DNA from: Acidobacteriota bacterium
GTDB lineage: Bacteria > Acidobacteriota > Vicinamibacteria > Vicinamibacterales > UBA8438
Assembly (NCBI GenBank): GCA_005778315.1
Contig: SXOW01000497.1
Span: forward strand, 1 to 5,206
Reading direction: 5' to 3'
DNA length: 5,206 bases
In this document: piece after piece, positions 1-4,440 of the stretch
Layout of the letters: every line of letters begins with the position of its first letter
Numbering within the stretch: the first letter of the stretch is position 1
Notes under the pieces: generated by a model
What the model was told of the DNA's origin: nothing
Databases searched by the model: none
Seen by the model: the letters and a program-made list of their open reading frames with translations, nothing else
Position numbers and translations under genes: made by a program

Positions 1-246
1 CTGTTCCTCGAGCTGGGTCGCGTGGACTTCGGCGGGCGATTGATCAACGAACCGCTCGCTGTGCAACACGTCCAGCACGGCCTGTCGCTCGGCGGGCACG
101 AGCGCACGCGACGAGGCCGCGCGGACGGTCGGCATCGACGGCCGGGTGGGCCGTCGACGCCGATAGAGCGTAGCCCGCGCGACGCCGACACTCTGGCAGA
201 GCGCCGCGGTCTCGCCGGTTGTGGTCACGGCTTCGATGGCGACCAT
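1..246 (-). CDS. IS3-family transposase OrfB, N-terminal 82 residues (partial)
   Basis: This is the start of the second gene of IS3 element 1, the DDE transposase subunit that cuts and joins the element ends. Only the N-terminal region is visible. An HTH-like stretch (residues about 10-30, TGETAALCQSVGVARATLYR) is followed by the segment LVPAERQAVLDVLHSERFVD, which is typical of IS3 OrfB proteins just before the HTH_21 region. The catalytic core would lie beyond position 1. The ATG at 246 overlaps the TGA of orfA by one base (TGATG), the usual translational coupling of this subgroup, and this fixes the start. The reading frame is open to the window edge with no internal stop. Because orfA upstream is broken, coupled expression is probably lost. 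The family call is by recognition of the sequence, without a search. Confidence 0.8.
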   Translation of the reverse strand, partial: MVAIEAVTTTGETAALCQSVGVARATLYRRRRPTRPSMPTVRAASSRALVPAERQAVLDVLHSERFVDQSPAEVHATQLEEQ

Positions 247-296
247 CAGTCGGTCTCGTCGATGTCGAGGGGCTTCAGGGGGATCCCCAGGATCTC
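246..296 (-). pseudogene. IS3 element 1 orfA, C-terminal piece
   Basis: The minus strand reads EILGIPLKPLDIDETD followed by TGA, which is the standard tail of IS3 OrfA proteins (normally QKKLS followed by xLLGIPL). The piece ends in the TGATG overlap with orfB, so it is in its native position relative to orfB. Upstream it is cut off after about 17 codons by the end of the IS110 transposase gene, whose stop lies at 307-309. The missing preceding residues are found at 1830-2060 on the opposite strand. It cannot be expressed as a functional protein alone. Confidence 0.8.
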
Positions 297-306
297 GGCA
301 ACTATC

Positions 307-1668
307 CTAAGCAACTCCTTCCGTCGCTGGAGGAGCGGCCACCAAGGTGAAACCCAGACTCCTCGCGCGGCGATGCAGGTTGTGGATCACGCGGTGCCGG
401 TACCGCTCTTCATAGGCGGATACCCCGGGGTCGACGTAGGTCATACCGAATCGGAGGGCGTTGTAGAACAGAATCGCGAGCTTGCGAGCCGTGGCGGTCA
501 CCGCCTTGGCTTTGCCGGTGCGAGCGGCGAGGCGTCGGTAGAAGCCGCCGAGCGCCGTCTGGGTCTTCCCAATATTGATCGCCGCGATGCGCAGCAAGGC
601 GGTCGCGCGATTCGACGACCGGCGGGTCTTGGAGCTGAGCAGGCGACCGCCCGAGATCTTGGTGCCGGGGGCCAGGCTCAGCCACGACGTGAAGCGCTTG
701 GCCGTCGGCCATTTGGTCATGTCGTCGCCGCACTCAGCCACGAGCCGCAAGACCGTGTACGGGCCGAAGCCATGGATCTGGCTCCGGTCGGCACCCAACA
801 GGGTATACAGAGCTCGGCGCACATCGAACGCCGGCTCGTTCTGACCCTTCGCGTGACGAACGGACGGGAGTGGGGCTTGTGGCGCGACACGCGGTGCATT
901 CAGTCCGCACAAGACCACTTCGATCTCCACGTCGCACTCGGCGACCGTTGCCTGATGGACGTCGTACAGTTCCAGGGCCTGCCGAAGGGCGAAGAGCTGC
1001 TCGGGACGGTAGTTGCCGATGAGCGCCTCACGAATGGTGTTTTCCGAGGCGTGGCACCGGCGGTCGCGGAACGCAGCCAGTTGCTCGGGTGCGTGGTTGC
1101 CGGAGACGATTGCCCGGATGATGCGCATCCCGGTGATCCCCGTAATGTCCGTGACCACGTGGTGCCACTGTACGTTCATCTGCATGAGCGCCTTCTGCAT
1201 ATGTTGAATGTGCGCGGCGGCATAGTCGACGAGCCGTTCGCGATGGCGGAGGTACGCGCGGAGACGCACGACGCTGTCGCGGGGCCGGAAGCTCCCGCGC
1301 AGCAGCCCGTGCTGGTGGAGCTGCTGCACGGCGCATCGTTGACATCCGACTTCCGACCGGGGACGCTTGACGTCGCGCGCGTTGACCAGGAGCACCTCGA
1401 ACCCGCGCGCTTCGAGAATCTCAGACACCGGAATCCAATACACGCCGGTCGACTCCATCGCGACCGTCGTGATGCCCACCTCCGTGAGCCAATCCGCCAA
1501 CTGATGGAGATCACCGCTGAAGGTGCGGAAAGTGCGGACCGGTTGGTGTCGCGATCGCTCGGCACGGCGACCACGTGAAAAGGTCGAGCCGATGTCGATG
1601 CCGGCGGCATCTGGATGGATCGTGGAAAGGCGTCCTGATGATGTCCCGCGCGTCTTTTTCCCTGGCAT
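307..1668 (-). CDS. IS110-family DEDD transposase/recombinase, 453 aa, with two out-of-frame blocks
   Basis: This is an RNA-guided type of recombinase that moves the IS110 element. The N-terminal DEDD domain shows D25 in HPDAAGIDIGS and E72 in AMESTGVYW. The C-terminal Tnp_IS110 domain includes IHGFGPYTVLRLVAECG, the KISGG motif with the expected catalytic serine near residue 339, and a basic tail. Length is normal. The ATG at 1668 has AGGGAGG five bases upstream (1674-1680). Two blocks are frameshifted and then restored. Residues about 31-43 should read HVVAVPSDRDTN (other frame, about 1541-1577). Residues about 102-114 should read VPGRKSDVNDA (other frame, about 1331-1365). The second block holds the last two catalytic aspartates (DVND, 1335-1346), so the protein as encoded should be inactive. 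Everything outside these blocks looks conserved, so the damage is recent or is a sequencing artefact. Confidence 0.85.
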   Translation of the reverse strand: MPGKKTRGTSSGRLSTIHPDAAGIDIGSTFSRGRRAERSRHQPVRTFRTFSGDLHQLADWLTEVGITTVAMESTGVYWIPVSEILEARGFEVLLVNARDVKRPRSEVGCQRCAVQQLHQHGLLRGSFRPRDSVVRLRAYLRHRERLVDYAAAHIQHMQKALMQMNVQWHHVVTDITGITGMRIIRAIVSGNHAPEQLAAFRDRRCHASENTIREALIGNYRPEQLFALRQALELYDVHQATVAECDVEIEVVLCGLNAPRVAPQAPLPSVRHAKGQNEPAFDVRRALYTLLGADRSQIHGFGPYTVLRLVAECGDDMTKWPTAKRFTSWLSLAPGTKISGGRLLSSKTRRSSNRATALLRIAAINIGKTQTALGGFYRRLAARTGKAKAVTATARKLAILFYNALRFGMTYVDPGVSAYEERYRHRVIHNLHRRARSLGFTLVAAPPATEGVA

Positions 1669-1829
1669 CTGAACCTCCCTGTCGAGGAAGCCCGGGACCA
1701 GGGGCGGCGCGGCAGAACACGCCTCGGGGTGTCACCCACGGACGTCACCAATATCACGTGCGCAAGCCACCCCCGGACCATGTTTTTTTACGGGTTCGCG
1801 GCGTCACCAAAAAGCAAACGGCCACTCCT
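1669..1829 (-). ncRNA. IS110 left-end non-coding region, candidate bridge RNA locus
   Basis: This 161-nt stretch upstream of the transposase has no coding sequence of its own. In IS110-group elements the non-coding left end is known to be transcribed into a structured bridge RNA whose two loops pair with target and donor DNA. The length and position fit. Visible structure on the minus strand includes GGGTGACACCC (near-palindrome, about 1727-1737), CCTC-GACAGG-GAGG close to the ribosome binding site, and a 9-bp direct repeat TTGGTGACG (plus-strand CGTCACCAA at 1743-1751 and 1802-1810). I could not fold it or identify the guide loops, and no clear promoter was seen. The call rests on position and family knowledge. 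Confidence 0.4.
1674..1680 (-). promoter_or_regulatory. Ribosome binding site of the IS110 transposase
   Basis: AGGGAGG on the minus strand lies five bases before the ATG at 1668. It supports this start over other in-frame ATGs. Confidence 0.65.
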
Positions 1830-2060
1830 CCCGGCGCGGTGGGCGCACTGTTGCGCCGCGAGGGCCTGTACAGTTCGCACCTGGCGAATTGGCGGCGGCA
1901 GCGCGAGCAGGGCGAGCTCATCACCGGGCGCGCGCGCAAGCGTGGACCGCTACCCACGATGGTCGACTCGCGCCTGCGACAGCTCGAGGTCGAGAACCGT
2001 CGACTCCAGCGGAAGCTGGCGCGGGCGGAGACAATTATCACCCTCCAAAAAAAACTCTCG
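1830..2060 (+). pseudogene. IS3 element 1 orfA, middle piece, inverted
   Basis: The plus strand encodes the central part of an IS3 OrfA. It contains AVGALLRREGLYSSHLANW, the end of the DNA-binding HTH region, then an Arg-rich linker. The leucine-zipper-like coiled coil VENRRLQRKLARAETIITLQ follows and ends in KKLS. The N-terminal residues that should precede it lie on the opposite strand at 2125-2207, and the C-terminal residues on the opposite strand at 246-296. The frame stays open on both sides (about 1575-2333), but the flanks are not OrfA sequence: the left flank is IS110 left end and the right flank is probably IS110 right end. The fragment has no start codon of its own in a credible context. 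Confidence 0.8.
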
Positions 2061-2125
2061 GGCGCGCCTGTGCCGCGCTACCTGGTGGACCAGAAACTCC
2101 CAGTACGGCTATCGTCGCGGCACCC
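2061..2125 (+). other. Candidate displaced right end of the IS110 element
   Basis: These 65 bases lie between two orfA pieces and are not orfA sequence. If the segment about 297-2060 is turned back, they fall directly after the IS110 transposase stop codon, with the orfA N-terminus on the far side. That is the place and the approximate length expected of a short IS110 right end. They include the inverted repeat CTGGT-GG-ACCAG and a GCGCGCC/GCCGCGC stretch. The identification is inferred from arrangement only. Confidence 0.45.
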
Positions 2126-2207
2126 CGGGTTTCTTACACCCGTCGGCCTCTTTGAGGATGCGACGTCGGTAATCGGCAGTGAACTGGCGGCGCTGGATCT
2201 TCGCCAC
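2125..2207 (-). pseudogene. IS3 element 1 orfA, N-terminal piece
   Basis: The minus strand reads VAKIQRRQFTADYRRRILKE followed by ADGCKKPG, the standard start of an IS3 OrfA (HTH_Tnp domain). It breaks off at CCCGGG, where orfA should continue with AVGALLRREG; that continuation is found inverted from 1830 onward. The GTG at 2207 is chosen because OrfA proteins of this subgroup begin almost exactly at this residue. No strong ribosome binding site is visible. Past the break the frame runs a few codons (VPRR) and stops. Confidence 0.8.
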
Positions 2208-2354
2208 TCTGGGTCCGGGGTGAGTGCGCGCAACGTGGGCGAGGCGCCGGGCAGCGCGTCGGGTGTAGCAGTCGGAGTGTCCCCCGTAGTCCAGCCGGGA
2301 GTCATGGGTGCCCGAGTCTCGATGAAGGTCTGAGCCGGCGCCCGAGGAGGAATC

Positions 2355-2444
2355 ATGAGGCGTTTGATCGTGTCCGTCTCGATCCTGACGCTTCTCGACC
2401 AGACCGCCGCCCCCCTGGCGATTCGAAAACGCGTAACACACTGA
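2355..2444 (+). pseudogene. Short frame with signal-peptide-like start, probable 5' remnant of an exported protein gene
   Basis: A 29-codon frame starts at an ATG preceded by GAGGAGG (2344-2350), with only four bases between. The product begins MRRLIVSVSILTLL and continues DQTAAPLAIRK. A basic N-terminus, a hydrophobic core and a small-residue stretch (TAAPLA) resemble a Sec signal peptide, although the core is short and followed by Asp-Gln. The frame ends at TGA 2442-2444, inside a hairpin that abuts the tRNA fragment. It is most likely the 5' end of a chromosomal gene truncated between IS3 element 1 and the island border. A genuine small peptide cannot be excluded. The mature protein cannot be guessed. 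Confidence 0.35.
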
Positions 2445-2466
2445 CCAACTGACGGTTAGAGTTGGT
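2444..2466. repeat. Hairpin beside the tRNA fragment
   Basis: ACCAACT (2444-2450) and AGTTGGT (2460-2466) form a perfect 7-bp stem with a 9-nt loop. The stem includes the CCA end of the tRNA fragment. No T-run follows in either direction, so an intrinsic terminator is not clearly supported; it may be chance or a processing/attachment feature. Confidence 0.35.
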
Positions 2467-2512
2467 ACGCCCGGCAGGGCTGGAACCTGCGACCCTCGGC
2501 TTAGAAGGCCGT
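2463..2512 (-). tRNA. tRNA-Arg(TCT), 3' half only: probable att-site remnant
   Basis: The minus strand carries the anticodon loop CTTCTAA (2501-2507, anticodon TCT at 2503-2505), a variable region GGGTC, a T-arm GCAGG-TTCCAGC-CCTGC, the 3' acceptor strand CCGGGCGTA and a CCA end (2463-2465). The 5' acceptor strand and D-arm, which should include a TAGCTCAG-like sequence, are absent upstream. The anticodon stem has an A-A mismatch at its base, and T-loop position 57 is C rather than a purine. It is therefore not a functional tRNA. A 3' tRNA half is the classical scar left when a site-specific integrase uses a tRNA 3' end as attB. By orientation the inserted element would lie to the right (above 2512) and the tRNA's original downstream flank to the left. 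Confidence 0.65.
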
Positions 2513-2730
2513 GCGAGAAAAGAGCAGATCACAGCCGACCTCGGTAAAACGGGTCGACCTTCATTCTGTTTGGCCGATTGAGGCCGTCCAGGACCCCGTT
2601 CAGGGAAGATCCTGCACAAACTTGCACAGAAACCAACGTCTCCGACTGAAGGGCTTTGACAGGCCGTGATGCCTCCCGGTCATCCTGCGGTCATCCAGGT
2701 TGGGGTCGACGTGGTTCTGGCCGTTTATAC
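2513..2730. other. Non-coding stretch inside the putative island border
   Basis: No credible gene was found here. Two short direct-repeat pairs are visible: TGCACA at 2613-2618 and 2623-2628 (period 10), and CGGTCATCC at 2677-2685 and 2688-2696 (period 11). Helically phased repeats next to an att site can be integrase or excisionase arm sites, but this is only a possibility. Confidence 0.35.
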
Positions 2731-3030
2731 CTACTTCGAGGGGTCGCGCCTACCAGAGACGATCGCTACAACACACACAACGGTTGTTGTGGCCTCAGCA
2801 CAGAGGGCGGCCTGACGGAATACAGCAGTTCGCCGATGTAGCAGCTCGGTAGCCAGATCGACAGAAGCCCTTGCATGGCGTCTGGCGACCTCGTTTGTCG
2901 CGCCCCCAAGGGCGACAGCCAAGTAAGCATCGAGCATTCGCTTGGCGTCAGTCTTGCTCGGCGACGTGCCATCAACACTCGGGTGCCTCTCCGCTTCGTA
3001 GACCGCCTGGGCCAGAGAGATCAAGTCCCG
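2731..3030 (-). CDS. Unrecognised protein, 99 visible residues, 5' end cut by IS3 element 2
   Basis: The function is not recognised. The visible protein runs from RDLISLAQAVYEAERHPSVD to SGRRDPSK and a TAG stop. It is mostly helical in character: an amphipathic first helix, a second helix KRMLDAYLAVAL, then LLHRRTAVFRQAALCAEATT and a hydrophobic C-terminal segment VVCVVAIVSG. Composition is protein-like, unlike the shadow frames around it. The frame stays open upstream to 3420, but that part overlaps the inverted repeat and orfA of IS3 element 2, so the real gene is cut near 3030. Removing 3031-4380 places ATG-TCC (minus strand, 4386-4381) directly in frame before Arg, giving a possible 101-residue protein. 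It lies just inside the tRNA scar, so it probably belongs to the integrated island. The join is inferred; no target duplication is visible. Confidence 0.5.
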   Translation of the reverse strand, partial: RDLISLAQAVYEAERHPSVDGTSPSKTDAKRMLDAYLAVALGGATNEVARRHARASVDLATELLHRRTAVFRQAALCAEATTTVVCVVAIVSGRRDPSK

Positions 3031-3055
3031 CGCCCCACGATTTCTTTGGACAGCC
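3031..3055 (+). repeat. Left terminal inverted repeat of IS3 element 2
   Basis: CCACG-ATTTCTTTGGACAGCC matches the complement of the right end, CCACGGATTTCTT-GGACAGCC, with two one-base gaps. Shared blocks are ATTTCTT and GGACAGCC. It ends 23 bases before the orfA start. Confidence 0.7.
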
Positions 3056-3063
3056 TTGTGCAC

Positions 3064-3070
3064 GAAGGAG
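3064..3070 (+). promoter_or_regulatory. Ribosome binding site of IS3 element 2 orfA
   Basis: GAAGGAG lies eight bases before the ATG at 3079 and supports that start. Confidence 0.6.
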
Positions 3071-3078
3071 AATGAGCT

Positions 3079-3465
3079 ATGTCCAAGGGAAAACAGGACG
3101 AGGCTGGGGCCTCGGAGGGAGCCCGGAGGGCGACCGGAGAGGCCGCAGCCTCGTCGGCGCTCGTCGGCAGGGGGCGGTGGTCGGCGCGACGGAAGGTGTC
3201 GGTGGTCATCGACCTCCTCAAGGGGGAATCGCTCGAGAGCCTCAGTCGTCGCCATGGGGTGACGGCCGCGAAGCTCTCGCAGTGGCGTGACGACTTCTTG
3301 GCCGGCGGCGACCTGAAGCATCGCGAGGTGGTGGTCGAGAACGAGGACACACGGCGGCTCAAGAGCGTCGTGGCGGATCTGGCCACCGACAAGGCCCTGC
3401 TCGCCGAGAAGATTCGGCACTTGGAGGCCGGCCGCCCTTTGGGCTGGTGGAGGTCGAAGCGATGA
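3079..3465 (+). CDS. IS3-family OrfA (HTH, leucine-zipper), intact, 128 aa
   Basis: This is the DNA-binding regulatory subunit of IS3 element 2, which binds the element ends and, fused to OrfB by frameshifting, forms the active transposase. Residues 1-30 are a low-complexity Ala/Gly/Glu-rich leader. The HTH_Tnp domain follows, RRKVSVVIDLLKGESLESLS, with recognition helix region RRHGVTAAKLSQWRDDFL. A coiled coil TRRLKSVVADLATDKALLAE leads into the conserved end KIRHLEAGRPL and a basic tail WWRSKR. Length and layout are normal for the family. The stop TGA overlaps the orfB ATG (ATGA, 3462-3465). There are no frameshifts or missing parts. The start is set by the ribosome binding site at 3064-3070. 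Confidence 0.9.
   Translation: MSKGKQDEAGASEGARRATGEAAASSALVGRGRWSARRKVSVVIDLLKGESLESLSRRHGVTAAKLSQWRDDFLAGGDLKHREVVVENEDTRRLKSVVADLATDKALLAEKIRHLEAGRPLGWWRSKR
3435..3441 (+). promoter_or_regulatory. Possible -1 frameshift heptamer for OrfAB fusion
   Basis: C-CCT-TTG has the X-XXY-YYZ pattern in the orfA frame, and the -1 frame entered there is open into orfB, as an IS3 OrfAB fusion needs. CCCTTTG is a weak heptamer compared with A-rich ones, and no stimulatory hairpin was confirmed. Confidence 0.3.
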
Positions 3466-4380
3466 GTCGCGAGGCGTCGCCCTCCACCCAGCAGCCGTAC
3501 GGGATCGCCCGCGTCACCCGCGTGTGGCAGATGCCGCGCTCCACGGTCTATGCCCAACGGGACCGGCGCGACCGGCCGACGCCGGGAGCCAGGCGGGGCC
3601 CCAAGCCGCCGCAGTCGGATGCGGAGCTGACGACCGCGATTCGGGCCGTGATCGCCGCGAGCCCGTTCCACGGCGAAGGGCATCGCAAGATCTGGGCGCG
3701 CTTGCGGGCGCAGGGCCTGCGCACCTCGAAGCGCCGGACGCTGGCCGTGATGCGCGCGGCGGATCTCCTCGGGCCGACCCGGTTGCCGGCGCCGGTCGCC
3801 GCACGACGGCACGATCGTCACCGCGAGTCCCAACGTGATGTGGGGGACGGATGCGACGGCCACGGTCACCCTGGCCGACGGCCAGGTCACGATCTTCGGG
3901 GCGATCGATCACTGCACCGCCGAATGTGTCGGGCTGCACGCGGCGACGTACGGCACGCGCGTCGAGGCGTTGGAGCCGGTGCGCCAGGGTGTCCGGGATC
4001 ACTTCGGAGGGATGGCCGCCGGCGTGGCGCGCGGCCTCACGATGCACCACGACCATGGCAGCCAGTACATGAGCGACGACTTTCAAGCCGAGCTCCGGTT
4101 CCTCGGCATCGGGTCGTCGCCAGCCTTCGTCCGCCAGCCGGAAGGCAACGGGTGCATCGAACGGTTCTTCCGCACTCTCAAGGAACAGCTGCTCTGGGTG
4201 CGGCCCTTCACGGACGTCGAGGACCTGCAGCAGGCCCTGCGCACCTTCACGGAGACCTATAACCAGCAGTGGTTGATCGAACGACTCGGCTTCCGCGCAC
4301 CCGTCGTCGTCCGTCGCACATTTGCGCTCACACCGGCTGCGTGCACTCACCCGGCTGTCCAAGAAATCCGTGGCGGTACA
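3462..4380 (+). pseudogene. IS3-family transposase OrfB, DDE, broken by one frameshift
   Basis: This is the catalytic subunit of IS3 element 2. It starts MSREASPSTQQPYGIARVTR, the family's normal beginning. The HTH_21 region follows (ASPFHGEGHRKIWARLRAQG, TSKRRTLAVMRAADLL). Near 3795-3803 the frame jumps by +1 (one extra base or two lost). In the new frame it continues PHDGTIVTASPNVMWGTDAT with the whole rve core. The catalytic triad is D (3850-3852, in MWGTDAT), D (4051-4053, in HHDHGSQY) and E (4159-4161, in NGCIERFF). The D-35-E spacing is right for IS3. The C-terminus ETYNQQWLIERLGF is also normal, but the usual stop is missing. The frame runs through the right inverted repeat to 4596, beyond the element. 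Unless the shift is a sequencing error, no functional transposase is made. Confidence 0.85.
4353..4380 (-). repeat. Right terminal inverted repeat of IS3 element 2
   Basis: Read inward on the minus strand it begins TGTACCGCCACGG and ends GGACAGCC, matching the left repeat at 3031-3055 with two small gaps. It marks the right limit of the element at 4380. Confidence 0.7.
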
Positions 4381-4440
4381 GGACATGGGCGCTCTTTGTT
4401 GCTGTACATCCAGTTCTCCACTCCGCCGCTACGCCACCGC

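Larger units (their letters stand above)
297..1829 (-). mobile_element. IS110-family insertion sequence inside IS3 orfA
   Basis: The body of an IS110-family element consists of a long non-coding left end (1669-1829) and the DEDD transposase gene (307-1668). The limits are set by the flanking orfA sequence: orfA C-terminus resumes at about 296, and orfA middle resumes at CCCGG, 1830-1834. The short right end normally found after the stop codon is nearly absent here; a candidate for it lies displaced at 2061-2125. With that piece the element would be about 1.6 kb, a usual size for the family. No flanking target duplication is seen, which is also usual for IS110 elements. Confidence 0.75.
1..2300 (-). 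mobile_element. IS3-family element 1, interrupted and rearranged, truncated by left window edge
   Basis: The minus strand carries the two-gene layout of an IS3-family element: orfA (HTH, coiled coil) followed by orfB (DDE transposase). orfA is present only as three separated pieces at 2125-2207 (minus), 1830-2060 (plus) and 246-296 (minus). Joined in that order they give one continuous IS3 orfA. orfB starts at 246 and leaves the window. An IS110 element lies inside. The outer end on this side was not fixed, because the partner inverted repeat is outside the window. The GGGGACACTCC stretch (minus strand, about 2273-2283) looks like material near the terminus, so the end at about 2300 is an estimate. 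Confidence 0.75.
3031..4380 (+). mobile_element. IS3-family element 2
   Basis: An element of about 1.35 kb contains overlapping orfA (3079-3465) and orfB (from 3462) and is bounded by imperfect terminal inverted repeats at 3031-3055 and 4353-4380. The right end finishes in TACA, as expected for a TG...CA element. The exact left end is uncertain by about five bases because the left repeat has small indels. No clear target-site duplication is seen. It lies between the 2731-3030 gene and the ATPase remnant and is a different IS3 subtype from element 1, since OrfA and OrfB share little with it. Confidence 0.8.

Noticed and set aside
22..1578. 518-codon plus-strand frame, the longest in the window
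   Set aside because: It lies antisense to the IS110 transposase and IS3 orfB, whose minus-strand products match known families. The plus product has no recognisable domain and reflects high GC content.
297..2060. Programmed, reversible phase-variation switch
   Set aside because: No matching inverted repeats were found at the segment ends (about 297 and 2060), and the recombinase frame lacks two catalytic residues, so a one-time inversion is more likely.
1575..2333. 252-codon plus-strand frame as a single gene
   Set aside because: Only its middle (1830-2060) is protein-like, being IS3 orfA. The flanks are IS110 end sequence and orfA antisense.
2353..2619. 88-codon minus-strand frame containing SKPRVAGSSPAGR
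   Set aside because: That peptide is the well-known false translation of a tRNA 3' half; it marks the tRNA fragment, not a protein.
3031..3420. N-terminal extension of the 2731 minus-strand frame
   Set aside because: It overlaps the inverted repeat and the intact orfA of IS3 element 2 on the other strand, so only the part below about 3030 is credible.
3021..4386. Two long minus-strand frames (289 and 290 codons) opposite IS3 element 2
   Set aside because: They are antisense shadows of orfA and orfB with no family features.
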